Positions 49,896 through 60,841 of a stretch of 64,000 nucleotides of DNA are shown piece by piece (positions within the stretch are counted from its first letter, which is position 1; every line of letters begins with the position of its first letter). This stretch comes from Verrucomicrobiales bacterium. GTDB lineage: Bacteria > Verrucomicrobiota > Verrucomicrobiia > Limisphaerales > UBA9464. The position numbers and the translations under genes were made by a program. The notes beneath the pieces are model-generated. The model had not been told where the DNA came from. It worked only from the letters and a program-made list of their open reading frames with translations, and ran no database searches. The stretch is from positions 1 to 64,000 of the forward strand of contig JAIYBC010000012.1 in the NCBI GenBank assembly GCA_027488845.1, given 5' to 3'.

Positions 49896-52520
49896 TCAGG
49901 GCCAGAGGAAGCCCGGGTACTTCGTCTTGATCTGTGCCCGCAACCGCGGATAGGTGGATTCCTTCCATTTCGGGAAGTTCGAGGTCACCTCCAACCTCTT
50001 CCCGTCGGGCGCCTGCAGTGCCAACCGGACCGGGACACGGCCTTCGGCCAGCTTCGGATGCTCCTTCAACCCGAAGCACTCCTGGAGCTTCACCTGGGCC
50101 TCCGGCCCGGACGGCCCTTCCTCGTCGGCATCCGGATCCGGCTCGGAATACGTGAGCTTCAGGCGCCTCCCCTCGGTCCATGGCAGGTGAACCGGCAACA
50201 TCTCCTCGAGCCATTCCAGTTGCGCGGGCTGCAGGTGGGCGCGGAAGGCCGCCCTTAGCGGCGCCGTCTGAGCTTCCTTGGCCAGCGTGAGCCCCTCGAA
50301 GGCCCGACCCAGCACGCGGACCAACGCCGGCCCGTCGAAGGGCGGGAACTCCAGTTCCGGAAGGCTGCGGGCAAGGAGGTTGACCCGGGCGATGAACTGC
50401 TTGAGCTCGTGGTCGAGCTGCGGCAGGTCGAAGGCACCCCGGCCGAAGGCTTCGGCAAGGCAGGCCCCGGACCGCGCCGGATCCACCTCCCGCAGGTGGT
50501 CCGTCCCGATCACCAGGTCCAGGAAACGGACCCGCTGCACCGCCGCCACACGCTTGTGCAACCTGTCATACACATGCTCCACGACCGTGTTCAGGTGTTG
50601 GGGAAAAAGCTCCTGCAACCACTCGCGGCGGATCGCCGTGGCCATTCCGATCAGGGTCAACACGCCGCCGGACCGGCCGGAAACCTCCCGGATGCTCCCG
50701 GCCACGAAAAGCTCCGCCTTCTGCACCACCGACTCGCGCATCAGCGTCCCCGTCCTTCCCTCGGTCAGCAGGCAGTCGAGGGAACCCGCGTCCTTCCGCA
50801 CACACAGCTGGTCGATGAAGCCCGCGCAGAGGGAACGCAGAAGACCGTCGCCTTCCGGCGGCGGCGATGTGTCCCCGCGCTCCACCAGACGCTCCCGTTC
50901 CGCGACGGAAAGGAACTGGCGGAAGGTGTCCTCGACCTGCCGCGCCGTCTGCGCGTGGATCCCATGACGGCGGCAGGAATCCACGGAGAAGCCGTTGTTG
51001 CGGGCGAACTGATGCGCACGCATCAGGGTGTGGAAGTCGCTCTGGGTGCTGCCCTCGAAGAGCTCCCGTGCCTCCGCCAGGTGGGTCTCGTCCCGACCCA
51101 CACGCATCAGCAGATCCCGGCCGTTCACCAACGCGGCGCAAAGGCAGGCCGCCGGAACGCACCCATGCCGCGAAGCCTCCACCAGCATCCGCGCGAACCG
51201 GGGATGCATCGGCAGCCGGAGCATCCGACGGCCGACCTCCGTGAGGTCGGAGCCGCCGCCTTCGCCTTCGGAGGCGACGATCGCACCCAGGACCTTGAGC
51301 AGGGACTCCGCACGGCGGACCGCCGCCGGGTCCGGGCGGTCCAGCCAGTCGAACCGCACCGCCTCCCGCACTCCGAGCGAATGCAGCAGCAGGACGACCT
51401 CGGCCAGGTCGGCACGTCGGATCTCCGGCGTGTTCCGGGCCTCCCGGTTCAAGTGGCCGCTTTCGGTCCAGAGGCGCCAGCACGTCCCCGGCGCCGTCCG
51501 CCCGGCCCGTCCGGTCCGCTGTTCCGCCGAAGCACGGCTGATCTCCTCCACCGCCAAGGTCTGGATTCCCCGCTCGGCGTCGTAGCGCGCCACCCGCGCG
51601 AGCCCCGCGTCCACGACATGCCGGATGCCCTCGATGGTCACCGACGTCTCCGCGACGTTGGTCGAGACCACCACCTTCCGATGCTCGCTGGGCTGGAACG
51701 CGAGGTCCTGGTCTCCCGGCGGCAGTTCACCGTGCAATGGAACCAGGCTGATCCGCTCGTCGATCCGCGCGGCGCGGATCGCGTTCAACGTCGAGAGGAT
51801 CTCCGCCTTGCCGGGCATGAACACCAGGATGTCCCCTTCCCAGCCGGCCTCGATGATCGCCTCCACCTTGTCGGCCGCCTGCTCGTGCACCGGCCGGTTG
51901 TCGCCGTACTCCAACCACCGCAGTTCAACCGGAAAGGTCCTCCCTTCGGACGTCAGGATCGGCACCGGCTGCACCTGGGCGTCGTCCACACCGGAGGCGG
52001 TCCCGAGGTACCGCGCCACGGGTTCGGCTTCCAAGGTCGCCGACATCACCACGAGCTTCAGGTCCGGCCGCCGCTCCTGCTGCAGGCGCTTGGCCAACGC
52101 CAACGCGACGTCGCTGAGGAGGTTGCGCTCATGGAATTCGTCGAAGACCAGGATCCCGATGTCCGACAGCTCCGGATCCGACTGGAGCCATCGCAGCAGG
52201 ATGCCCTCGGTGACGAAGGCCATGCGCGTCGAGTCGCCGATGTGGTCCTCGAAACGGACCTGATAGCCGACCTCGTCGCCCAGGCGGCCGTCCCGTTCCC
52301 AGGCGACGCGGGCGGCCACCGAGCGGGCGGCGACGCGACGGGGCTGCAGGACCACCAGCCGCTTTCCCACGGGCAGCAGTCCGGCGTCGACGAGCATCTG
52401 CGGGACCTGGGTCGTCTTCCCGGAACCCGTTGCCGCCACCAGCACGAGCCGGTTGCCAGTGGTCAGCGAGGCGACGATGTCGGCGTGGAGACGCCAGATC
52501 GGAAGTCCTGTGTTCGGCAC
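49896..52520 (-). CDS. hrpB: ATP-dependent helicase HrpB
   Basis: The 874-residue DExH-box helicase has Walker A VLVAATGSGKTTQVPQ near residue 26, QPRRVAARSVAARVA, the DEFH box LVFDEFHERNLLSD, VVMSATLEAEPVARYL, and the HrpB-type GRAGRTAPGTCWRLW. The C-terminal HrpB-specific domain ends LQECFGLKEHPKLAEGRVPV followed by TSNFPKWKESTYPRLR. The RNA or DNA substrate of HrpB proteins is not well defined. The GTG at 52520 is chosen because it places the start eight bases after the stop of the upstream TMEM14-like gene and matches the family N-terminus. Confidence 0.88.
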   Translation of the reverse strand: MPNTGLPIWRLHADIVASLTTGNRLVLVAATGSGKTTQVPQMLVDAGLLPVGKRLVVLQPRRVAARSVAARVAWERDGRLGDEVGYQVRFEDHIGDSTRMAFVTEGILLRWLQSDPELSDIGILVFDEFHERNLLSDVALALAKRLQQERRPDLKLVVMSATLEAEPVARYLGTASGVDDAQVQPVPILTSEGRTFPVELRWLEYGDNRPVHEQAADKVEAIIEAGWEGDILVFMPGKAEILSTLNAIRAARIDERISLVPLHGELPPGDQDLAFQPSEHRKVVVSTNVAETSVTIEGIRHVVDAGLARVARYDAERGIQTLAVEEISRASAEQRTGRAGRTAPGTCWRLWTESGHLNREARNTPEIRRADLAEVVLLLHSLGVREAVRFDWLDRPDPAAVRRAESLLKVLGAIVASEGEGGGSDLTEVGRRMLRLPMHPRFARMLVEASRHGCVPAACLCAALVNGRDLLMRVGRDETHLAEARELFEGSTQSDFHTLMRAHQFARNNGFSVDSCRRHGIHAQTARQVEDTFRQFLSVAERERLVERGDTSPPPEGDGLLRSLCAGFIDQLCVRKDAGSLDCLLTEGRTGTLMRESVVQKAELFVAGSIREVSGRSGGVLTLIGMATAIRREWLQELFPQHLNTVVEHVYDRLHKRVAAVQRVRFLDLVIGTDHLREVDPARSGACLAEAFGRGAFDLPQLDHELKQFIARVNLLARSLPELEFPPFDGPALVRVLGRAFEGLTLAKEAQTAPLRAAFRAHLQPAQLEWLEEMLPVHLPWTEGRRLKLTYSEPDPDADEEGPSGPEAQVKLQECFGLKEHPKLAEGRVPVRLALQAPDGKRLEVTSNFPKWKESTYPRLRAQIKTKYPGFLWP

Positions 52521-52527
52521 GGCGGGA

Positions 52528-52842
52528 TCAGGCGGTTCTCGAGGCGAAGTGCAGGTACAGCAACGCCACATCCGTCACCGCAGAGAGCGCCACCAGCATC
52601 CCGGAAGGCATGAACCTGCGGGTCTTCATGTAGCGCTTGATGAACACCACCACGAGCAGGCCCAGGCCGATGTGCGCCACCAGCGGAGGCAGGATGGCCA
52701 AGGCCACGAGGATCAGCGGCACGGCCGAGATCCCCGAGGCGATCAGCGAGGCCTTGGAACCCGCCTTGAGGAAGCCGACGAGCCCTCCTGCCAGGAGGAG
52801 GACGATGTAGATCCAGAGGATGGCAACCGCGGTCGAAGTCAT
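52528..52842 (-). CDS. TMEM14-family small membrane protein
   Basis: The 104-residue product has about four hydrophobic helices and the TMEM14/UPF0136 signature IYIVLLLAGGLVGFLKAGSK followed by ASLIASGISAVPLILVALAI. Mitochondrial homologues are linked to haem or fatty-acid metabolism; bacterial members have no known role. It is co-directional with hrpB, seven bases upstream. It is divergent from an MFS gene. Confidence 0.75.
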   Translation of the reverse strand: MTSTAVAILWIYIVLLLAGGLVGFLKAGSKASLIASGISAVPLILVALAILPPLVAHIGLGLLVVVFIKRYMKTRRFMPSGMLVALSAVTDVALLYLHFASRTA

Positions 52843-52944
52843 TCGCGGAAACCCTGCCCTGTCGTCGTTCCCGCCGCCAGAACTCACTGCGACGAGGATG
52901 CCGCTTGTGGGTGACCGGGGCGTCCGGTTGACTGGCCTCCCGCC

Positions 52945-54192
52945 ATGCCCCCGCAATCCGAAGCCGTCCGCCTTGCCGACCTGTCGTCGCAGCAGAAGAA
53001 GTCCGGTCTGGCAGCATGGCTGGGATGGATGTTCGACGGCCTGGACATGCACATCTACACGCTGGTCGCGACCCCCTTCGTGGCCCAGCTGCTGAGCCTC
53101 CCTCGGACCGACAAGGCGGTCGGCGAGAAGGGCGCCCTGATCAATGCGGCGTTCCTGATCGGATGGGCCCTCGGCGGGGCGTTCTTCGGCCGGATTGGCG
53201 ACCTGCTCGGACGCAGCCGCGCCCTGTGCCTCACGATCCTCTGCTACGCGGGCTTCACCGGCCTCTCGGCGGTCTCGACGGAATGGTGGCACCTCCTCGT
53301 CTTCCGATTCCTCTCGGCCTTGGGAATCGGCGGGGAATGGGCGGTCGGAGCATCCCTGCTCTCCGAAACCTGGCCCCGAAACTGGCGCCCTTGGATCGCC
53401 GCGACACTCCAGACCGCCGTCAACATGGGGGTCCTGCTCGCCTGCTTCTTCGGCTTCGTCTTCGAACAGTCGGAACCCCGCTATATCTTCCTCGTCGGCG
53501 TGCTCCCCGCGCTGATCGTCCTCTGGATCCGCCGCGCCGTTCCCGAGACCGAGGAATGGCATGCCGCACGCAAGGACTCCGGCCCTGCCCCGGGTCTCTC
53601 CGACCTGTTCCGGAACCCGGTCGCTTCCACGACCTGGATCGTGCTCGCGATCTGCGGCGTCTCCCTGACCGCCCACTGGACTTTCATGTTCTGGCAGCAG
53701 AAATACATCCGCGACCTGCCGGAGGTCCGCGATCTGCCCGCAGCCGCCCAGAACCGCGCCGCCGTGGTGGCGCTGGTCGTGCTCATGGTCGGGTCGATCC
53801 TCGGAAACTACCTCGCGGCCTGGGTGGCCCGCCGACATGGATATCGCCGTACGGTGGTCCTCTTCTGCGTCCTCTACGGCATCGCCATGGGAGCCACCTT
53901 CATCCGCCCCATGTCCCACGACGCGGTCCTCGCCGGATTCCTTGTGATCGGCGTCTGCCAAGGGGTCTTCGGCCTGTTCACGATGTGTCTTCCTCCCCTG
54001 TTCCCCACGCTGCTCCGGACGACCGGCGCGGGATTCTGCTACAACTTCGGACGCCTCGTCGCCGCGGCCGGGACGGTCTTCTTCGGCCTCTTCACCAAGG
54101 TCGGCGACGTCCGGCAGGCCCTGCTCTACGCCGCGGTCCTGTTCCTGCCGGCGGCCATCGTTTCCCTCTGGCTGCCCGAACCCCGCGACTGA
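52945..54192 (+). CDS. MFS transporter, metabolite:H+ symporter-like
   Basis: The 415-residue protein has 12 predicted helices. GLAAWLGWMFDGLDMHIYTL is the first-helix Asp motif of aromatic-acid/metabolite:H+ symporters, followed by GRIGDLLGRSRALCL between helices 2 and 3 and FLSALGIGGEWAVGASLLSE. The substrate is likely an organic acid or a sugar acid; it cannot be fixed. No catabolic genes are adjacent. A short hairpin follows its stop. Confidence 0.8.
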   Translation: MPPQSEAVRLADLSSQQKKSGLAAWLGWMFDGLDMHIYTLVATPFVAQLLSLPRTDKAVGEKGALINAAFLIGWALGGAFFGRIGDLLGRSRALCLTILCYAGFTGLSAVSTEWWHLLVFRFLSALGIGGEWAVGASLLSETWPRNWRPWIAATLQTAVNMGVLLACFFGFVFEQSEPRYIFLVGVLPALIVLWIRRAVPETEEWHAARKDSGPAPGLSDLFRNPVASTTWIVLAICGVSLTAHWTFMFWQQKYIRDLPEVRDLPAAAQNRAAVVALVVLMVGSILGNYLAAWVARRHGYRRTVVLFCVLYGIAMGATFIRPMSHDAVLAGFLVIGVCQGVFGLFTMCLPPLFPTLLRTTGAGFCYNFGRLVAAAGTVFFGLFTKVGDVRQALLYAAVLFLPAAIVSLWLPEPRD

Positions 54193-54200
54193 GGCCGCAC

Positions 54201-54217
54201 CGGGGCAACCCGCCCCG
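54201..54217 (+). terminator. Possible hairpin terminator after the MFS gene
   Basis: CGGGGC / GCCCCG (6-bp stem, loop AACCC) lies eight bases past the MFS stop and is followed by CCTTTCAAATCTG. A second small palindrome, GTCGGC / GCCGAC (54235-54254), lies between it and the protease gene. Both are short. Confidence 0.4.
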
Positions 54218-54318
54218 CCTTTCAAATCTGTAATGTCGGCGAAAGGATGCCGACAGGAGGCGCGACGACGGTCCGCCCGCTTCCCCGAACCGGGAATGGT
54301 TCCCGCGGGGATCGGACG

Positions 54319-55845
<1,527 letters not shown>

Positions 55846-55860
55846 TCCACCGAATCCCGG

Positions 55861-55899
55861 CGAAGGCGGATCTCACGCAGATACGCGAAGACGCCTTCG
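55861..55899 (+). repeat. Copy of the dispersed CTCACGCAGA-type element with flanking palindrome
   Basis: CGAAGGCG (55861-55868) and CGCCTTCG (55892-55899) form inverted arms around TCTCACGCAGATACGCGAAG. The core resembles those at 11481 and 61267. It lies in the 157-base gap after degP and could also serve as a terminator. Confidence 0.55.
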
Positions 55900-56002
55900 G
55901 AGAGCCGGATCTGCAGCCGGAGCGTTCGCCACCGGCCAGCGGATCCGGCTTCACCATCTCCAAGACCCCGGCTTCCCGGTTGATCGAGGCGGTGCAAAGG
56001 AC

Positions 56003-56965
56003 ATGATCCGTCCGATGCACCGCCTTCGACGTTTCGTCGCCGGACTGATCCTCCTCGGGGCCGCCCAAACGGGACTCCGCGCCGCCGAGGTCGCCGTCGG
56101 AGCCTACCGAGGTTGGTCCGGGGCCTGGACCCTCGACAACGGCGTCGTCCAAGCGGTGGTCGTCCCCGAGGTCGGCCGCGTCATGCAGTTCGGGTTCAAA
56201 GGCGAGGAAGGAGTCTTCTGGGAGAATCCCGACCTCGCCGGCAAGCCGATGCCGGAGCAGCCCTGGTCGACCCCGGGCAGCTTCGGCGGCGACAAGACCT
56301 GGCCGGCGCCCCAGTCCGCCTGGAATTGGCCCCCGCCGGACGTCTTCGACCGGCAGGCCCTCGACGGCATGCCCGACGGTCGTGGCGGTTTCCTCCTGGT
56401 CTCGCCGGCCAGTCCGAAGTTCGGCATCCGCACCGAACGCCGCATCACGCTCGACGAGGGACGACCCGTGATGCGGATCGTCACCACCTACCAGAAGGTT
56501 CAAGGAGACCCGGTGCAGGTCGCGGTGTGGGTCATCAGCCAACTGAAGGATCCCGAGAAGGTCTTCCTGCCGATCCCGGCCAAGAGCCGTTTCCAAGGCG
56601 GATTGGCGACGACCTGGGATTGGCCGAGTCCCTTCCTTCGCTTCGCGTTCCGTCGGGTGGCGATGGAACGGGACCCAAAGGTCGGCCACAAGATCGGCAA
56701 CGACGCCTCCCGGATGCTCTGGGTCGGGAGGTCGGCGTCCCTGATGATCGAGTGCCCCCGGGAGACGGAGGGCACCTACCCCGACGGCGGCTGCAGCGCC
56801 GAGGTCTACACCAACGGGGATCCGGCGAAATACGTCGAACTGGAGACGCTCGGGCCGCTGAGGACGCTTTCGCTTGGGGACTCGATCTCGGCCACCAACA
56901 CCTACACGCTCCACCGACGCAGGAAGCCGACGCCCGAGGCCGAGGCCACCGCCCTGCTCCGCTGA
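56003..56965 (+). CDS. Exported DUF4380-family protein
   Basis: The 320-residue product has a signal peptide (about 1-27; LRRFVAGLILLGAAQTGLRA) and a single galactose-mutarotase-like beta domain of the DUF4380 type: YRGWSGAWTLDNGVVQAVVV, GRVMQFGFKGEEGVFWENPD, FGGDKTWPAPQSAWNWPPPD and a terminal TNTYTLHRR. DUF4380 proteins are predicted to bind carbohydrates; no activity is known. It is the first gene of a run of close co-directional genes to 60734. Confidence 0.78.
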   Translation: MIRPMHRLRRFVAGLILLGAAQTGLRAAEVAVGAYRGWSGAWTLDNGVVQAVVVPEVGRVMQFGFKGEEGVFWENPDLAGKPMPEQPWSTPGSFGGDKTWPAPQSAWNWPPPDVFDRQALDGMPDGRGGFLLVSPASPKFGIRTERRITLDEGRPVMRIVTTYQKVQGDPVQVAVWVISQLKDPEKVFLPIPAKSRFQGGLATTWDWPSPFLRFAFRRVAMERDPKVGHKIGNDASRMLWVGRSASLMIECPRETEGTYPDGGCSAEVYTNGDPAKYVELETLGPLRTLSLGDSISATNTYTLHRRRKPTPEAEATALLR

Positions 56966-56976
56966 AGCATCCTTCC

Positions 56977-57552
56977 ATGAACGCCATCGCCTGGTCTGAA
57001 GACGACCTCGAGATCCTGCACACCCAGATCTGGGAAGCCCTGGCCACCGCGACCACCGACCACTCCTTTGCCTGGAGGACGCCGGTGCTGGCGTCCTTCG
57101 GACTGGGCGAACCCGACGCGCGGACCGTCGTGCTGCGCGAGGCGGATCCCCAATCCCGCGCACTGATCTGCTTCTCCGACCACCGCACCCGGAAGGTGGC
57201 CGAACTGCACATCAACTCCGTCGCGGCCTGGTGCTTCTACGATCCCGTGGCCCGGGTCCAGCTGCGAGCGCGGGGCGAAACGCGGGTCAACATCAACAAC
57301 GACCTCGCCCACCGCATCTGGCGGGAAATGCCGCAGTCAAGCCGCCGCCTCTACGCCTCGACCCCGAAACCCGGCGAACGCATCGCCCTGCCTTGGGAGA
57401 TTCCTTTCGGCGACCGTCCCATGGACAACTTCGCCGTGCTGGTCACCACCATCCGGGAACTCGATTGGCTGCATCTCGGCGAATCCGGCCATCGCCGCGC
57501 CCGCTTCCGTTGGGACCGTGACGCCTGGGAAGGCCACTGGGCCGCACCTTGA
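56977..57552 (+). CDS. PNPOx-like flavin-binding protein (Alr4036 type)
   Basis: The 191-residue split-barrel protein begins ILHTQIWEALATATTDHSFA and has GEPDARTVVLREADPQSRAL, CFSDHRTRKVAELHINSVAA, RVQLRARGETRVN and MDNFAVLVTTIRELDWLHL. This matches pyridoxamine-5'-phosphate-oxidase-like FMN proteins of the Alr4036 group; the C-terminus lacks the full PNPOx dimerisation region, so PLP synthesis is not assured. It starts 11 bases after the DUF4380 stop. Confidence 0.75.
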   Translation: MNAIAWSEDDLEILHTQIWEALATATTDHSFAWRTPVLASFGLGEPDARTVVLREADPQSRALICFSDHRTRKVAELHINSVAAWCFYDPVARVQLRARGETRVNINNDLAHRIWREMPQSSRRLYASTPKPGERIALPWEIPFGDRPMDNFAVLVTTIRELDWLHLGESGHRRARFRWDRDAWEGHWAAP

Positions 57553-57592
57553 TCCTGTCCGACCTCGCCACGCCCCGCCCGACACACACGCC

Positions 57593-58330
57593 ATGAGCCT
57601 TCTCAAAGCCGTCGCCCCAGAGATCTGGGAATGCAGCCAGCCACTCCGCGTCGCCGGGATGGAACTCGGCCATCGGATGACGGTCGTCCGCCTGGGCACC
57701 AACGGACTCTGGATCCATTCGCCCGTGGAATGGTCGACGGAACTGGAAGCCGAGCTCGGCACGCTCGGCGTGGTCCGTCACGTCGTGGCTCCGAACCGCT
57801 TCCACGACCTGTACCTCGAGGGATGGCGCGCGGCCTGCCGCACCGCGCTGTTTTGGGCGGCGCCCGGCCTCCGCACCGACAGCAAGTTCCCCTTCACCGG
57901 GGACCTCTCCGCGGACGGCAACCCGGAATGGGGCGACGTCTTCGACATCGAACTCATCGGCGGCATGCCGTCGGTGAACGAGCTGGTTTACCGTCACCGC
58001 CCCTCCCGGACGCTGATCGTGGCGGATGCGGTGTTCAACCTGCCTGCCGACGTGGACTTCGCCACCGCGATGCTCGCCCGCGCCAACGGCATCCATGGCC
58101 GGCTCGCGGTGAGCCGCCTGTACCGTTCGCAGATGAAGGACAAGGACGCCGTGGCCGCTTCGGTCCGTCGGATCCTCACCTGGGAGTTCGACCGGCTGCT
58201 CATGGGACATGGCAACCCCGTGGTCGGCCACGGCACCCGGGCCCTCTTCGCCACCGCCTGGTCCTGGCTGCCGAACGCCTTCCCGCAGGGCGGCGACACC
58301 GCTTCCGAGGAAGCGCCCATCTCAGAGTAA
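57593..58330 (+). CDS. DUF4336-family metallo-beta-lactamase-fold-like protein
   Basis: The 245-residue product matches DUF4336: MTVVRLGTNGLWIHSPVEWS, VVRHVVAPNRFHDLYLEGWR, ELIGGMPSVNELVYRHRPSR and LIVADAVFNLPADVDFATA. The family resembles metallo-beta-lactamase-fold proteins but lacks the canonical HxHxDH motif. The function is unknown. It is 40 bases after the PNPOx-like gene and three bases before the ABC exporter gene. Confidence 0.75.
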   Translation: MSLLKAVAPEIWECSQPLRVAGMELGHRMTVVRLGTNGLWIHSPVEWSTELEAELGTLGVVRHVVAPNRFHDLYLEGWRAACRTALFWAAPGLRTDSKFPFTGDLSADGNPEWGDVFDIELIGGMPSVNELVYRHRPSRTLIVADAVFNLPADVDFATAMLARANGIHGRLAVSRLYRSQMKDKDAVAASVRRILTWEFDRLLMGHGNPVVGHGTRALFATAWSWLPNAFPQGGDTASEEAPISE

Positions 58331-58333
58331 CCC

Positions 58334-60145
58334 GTGCACTATCTCGCCCACGTCCAGGGAGAGGCCAAGGGCCGCTTCTCCGTCCAACCCCGAACCACCT
58401 ACGAGATCGTCCGCCGCGTCCTGCGGTACCTGCGCCCCTATCCCTGGCTCGCCTTCGGCACGATCTCCTGCGCCATCCTCGGACAGGTCGCCGCCTTCGC
58501 CTTCCCCAAGCTCACGCGGCACGTGCTCGACGACGTCGTCGGCCAGGGCCGCCACGACCTGCTGGGCAGGGCGATCCTTGCGCTCCTCGCCGCCTTCGCC
58601 GCACGCGACCTGTTCAACTCGTTCCGGATCCACCTGAACAACCGGTTCGAACAGAACGTGATCTTCGACATCCGTTGCGAGCTCTACTCCAGGCTCCAAC
58701 GCCTGCAGCCGGCCTGGTTCGACCATCGCGCAACAGGCGACCTGATGACCCGCGTGATCGAGGACGTCGGAGCGATGGAACGGCTGCTCATCGACGGCAC
58801 GGAGCAAGGCGTGGTCGCGGTCCTCGGCATCGTGGGCGTCGCCGTCCTGCTCTTCCTCAACGACCCCGTGCTCGCCGCGGTGGCGCTGGCCCCCATACCC
58901 CTGCTTGTCGGCGGGGCCATCTGGTACACCTCCACCGCCGCCGGACGCTACCGGACGCGCAGCAAGGCCAGCAGCGCACTCAACGCCCTGCTCATGGACA
59001 ACCTCCAGGGCGTGCGCCAGATCAAGCTCTTCGGACGCGAACGCCACGAGGACGCGCGCTTCGCAAGCCGAGCCGATGCCCTCCGATCCGGCACGCTCGA
59101 GATCATGCGGGCCTGGGCCGCCTACAATCCCGCCATGCAGTTCGCCTCCGCCATCGGGACCGTCCTCGTCCTCTGGATCGGCGGGCGCAAGGTCCTCGCC
59201 GGGTCCATGACCCCGGGCGCGCTCGTGGAGTTCCTCCTCTTCCTCGGGATGTTCTACGCCCCGCTGGCCGTCCTCCATTCCCTCAACCAGATGTCCCAGT
59301 CCGCCCGGGCCGCCGGTGAACGGGTCTTCGACATCCTCGACTCGGAGACCGAGTCCGGCGCCGCCGAGGACTCCGGGTCCACGCCGCGTCCGCGGTTCCG
59401 GGGTGAGGTCGTCTTCGAGGACGTCTCCGCGGCCTACGAAGGCCGGCCCGACGCCCTGCGCCACGTCTCGCTGCGGGCCGAGGCCGGCCAAACCATCGCC
59501 CTGGTCGGACCGACCGGCGCCGGCAAGTCGACCCTGGTGAACCTCCTTCCACGCTTCTACGAGGCCGCCGCCGGGCGCATCACGATCGACGGCCAGGAGC
59601 TCCACGCGATTCCCCTGGCCCACCTGCGCTCCCAGATCGCCGTGGTGAGCCAGGAACCGTTCCTCTTCAACGGCACCATCCGCGAGAACATCCTCTACGG
59701 CCGGCTCGACGCCTCCCCGGCCGAACTCGAGGCCGCGGCCGAGGCCGCGAACGCCGCCGACTTCATCCGACGCCTGCCGAACGGATTCGACACCGAGGTC
59801 GGCGAACGCGGCGTCCGGCTGAGCGTCGGTGAGAAGCAGCGCATCAGCATCGCCCGCGCGCTGCTCAAGGACGCCCCGATCCTCATCCTCGACGAGGCCA
59901 CCGCCAGCGTCGACACCGCCACCGAACGGCTCATCCAGGAAGCCCTCCGACGGCTCATGTCGCACCGCACTTCGTTCGTCATCGCCCACCGTCTCGGCAC
60001 CATCCGCGACGCGGATCTCATCCTCGTGCTCCGCGCCGGCGAGATCGTCGAACGCGGACGTCACGCCGAACTGCTCGCCCACGAGGGACTCTACGCCCGA
60101 CTCCATCGCGCGCAGGAAGCCACCGCCGCCGCAGCCGCCGAATGA
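58334..60145 (+). CDS. ABC exporter (MsbA-like), fused permease and ATPase
   Basis: The 603-residue half-transporter has a six-helix permease domain (about 25-335) and an ATP-binding domain (about 355-590). Walker A is LVGPTGAGKSTLVNLLPRF, the Q-loop is VVSQEPFLFNGTIREN, the signature reads LSVGEKQRISIARALL instead of LSGGQ, Walker B is ILILDEATASVDTATE and the H-loop is FVIAHRLGTIRDADL. Such exporters flip lipids or drugs; the substrate is unknown. The GTG at 58334 is used since it lies three bases after the preceding stop and matches the family start. Confidence 0.87.
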   Translation: MHYLAHVQGEAKGRFSVQPRTTYEIVRRVLRYLRPYPWLAFGTISCAILGQVAAFAFPKLTRHVLDDVVGQGRHDLLGRAILALLAAFAARDLFNSFRIHLNNRFEQNVIFDIRCELYSRLQRLQPAWFDHRATGDLMTRVIEDVGAMERLLIDGTEQGVVAVLGIVGVAVLLFLNDPVLAAVALAPIPLLVGGAIWYTSTAAGRYRTRSKASSALNALLMDNLQGVRQIKLFGRERHEDARFASRADALRSGTLEIMRAWAAYNPAMQFASAIGTVLVLWIGGRKVLAGSMTPGALVEFLLFLGMFYAPLAVLHSLNQMSQSARAAGERVFDILDSETESGAAEDSGSTPRPRFRGEVVFEDVSAAYEGRPDALRHVSLRAEAGQTIALVGPTGAGKSTLVNLLPRFYEAAAGRITIDGQELHAIPLAHLRSQIAVVSQEPFLFNGTIRENILYGRLDASPAELEAAAEAANAADFIRRLPNGFDTEVGERGVRLSVGEKQRISIARALLKDAPILILDEATASVDTATERLIQEALRRLMSHRTSFVIAHRLGTIRDADLILVLRAGEIVERGRHAELLAHEGLYARLHRAQEATAAAAAE

Positions 60146-60179
60146 CCCCGGCCATCGGAACCCCGAAACCACCGCCGAC

Positions 60180-60734
60180 ATGGAAGACCTGATCCGCCGC
60201 CTCGACACCCATCTCCGCCGCCGACCGGTCCTCGGCCGCGACGTCTACATCGCCCGCACCGCCGTGGTGCTCGGCGACGTGACGCTCGGCGACCAGTCCA
60301 GCGTCTGGTATGGCGCCGTGCTCCGCGGCGACATCAACCGCATCGTCCTCGGCCGCGGCTCCAACGTGCAGGACAACGCGGTGCTGCATCTCGCCGACGA
60401 CTTCCCCTGCCTCGTCGGGGATTTCGTGACCATCGGCCATTCCGCGAACGTGCACGCCTGCACCATCGGCGACGAATGTCTCATCGGGATGGGAGCCACC
60501 GTCCTCGACGGCGCGGTCATTGGCGCCCGCTCGCTCGTCGGCGCCAACGCCCTCGTCACCCCTGGCATGAAGATCCCTCCCGGCTCGATGGTCCTCGGTT
60601 CCCCCGCGAAGGTGGTCCGTCCCCTTCGTCCGGAGGAACAGGAAGGTCTCAAGCACTGGGCCGACAAGTATGTCGTCAACGGCGGCTATTGCCTGAGACA
60701 CGGCATCCAGGTCGGTGCTCCATGCGCCACCTGA
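60180..60734 (+). CDS. Gamma-class carbonic-anhydrase-like hexapeptide protein
   Basis: The 184-residue left-handed beta-helix protein has VWYGAVLRGDINRIVLGRGS, NVQDNAVLHLADD, GHSANVHACTIGDECLIGMG and VGANALVTPGMKIPPGSMVL. The three metal-ligand histidines are His70, His87 and His92. It belongs to the YrdA/PaaY/CaiE group of gamma-carbonic-anhydrase-like proteins; carbonic anhydrase activity is not certain in this group. It ends the run of genes that begins with DUF4380. Its start lies 34 bases after the ABC exporter stop. Confidence 0.87.
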   Translation: MEDLIRRLDTHLRRRPVLGRDVYIARTAVVLGDVTLGDQSSVWYGAVLRGDINRIVLGRGSNVQDNAVLHLADDFPCLVGDFVTIGHSANVHACTIGDECLIGMGATVLDGAVIGARSLVGANALVTPGMKIPPGSMVLGSPAKVVRPLRPEEQEGLKHWADKYVVNGGYCLRHGIQVGAPCAT

Positions 60735-60752
60735 CGGCACCCTCGCCTCTTC

Positions 60753-60767
60753 GACGGCGTTGCCGTC
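60753..60767 (+). terminator. Possible hairpin after the gamma-CA gene
   Basis: GACGGC / GCCGTC (6-bp stem, loop GTT) lies 18 bases past the stop, followed by a C/T-rich stretch. It is weak, but its position at the end of a gene run is suitable. Confidence 0.4.
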
Positions 60768-60841
60768 TGCCCGCTCCTCCTTCGGTCCCCAGCCGTTCTC
60801 CGTTCAGCCGGGGGCGCTTTCCGCGTATTCAACAGGGGCGC

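Noticed and set aside
56977-57552. Assignment as pdxH (pyridoxamine-phosphate oxidase)
   Set aside because: The split-barrel fold is clear, but the C-terminal PNPOx dimerisation region is not, and the sequence better fits Alr4036-type FMN proteins.
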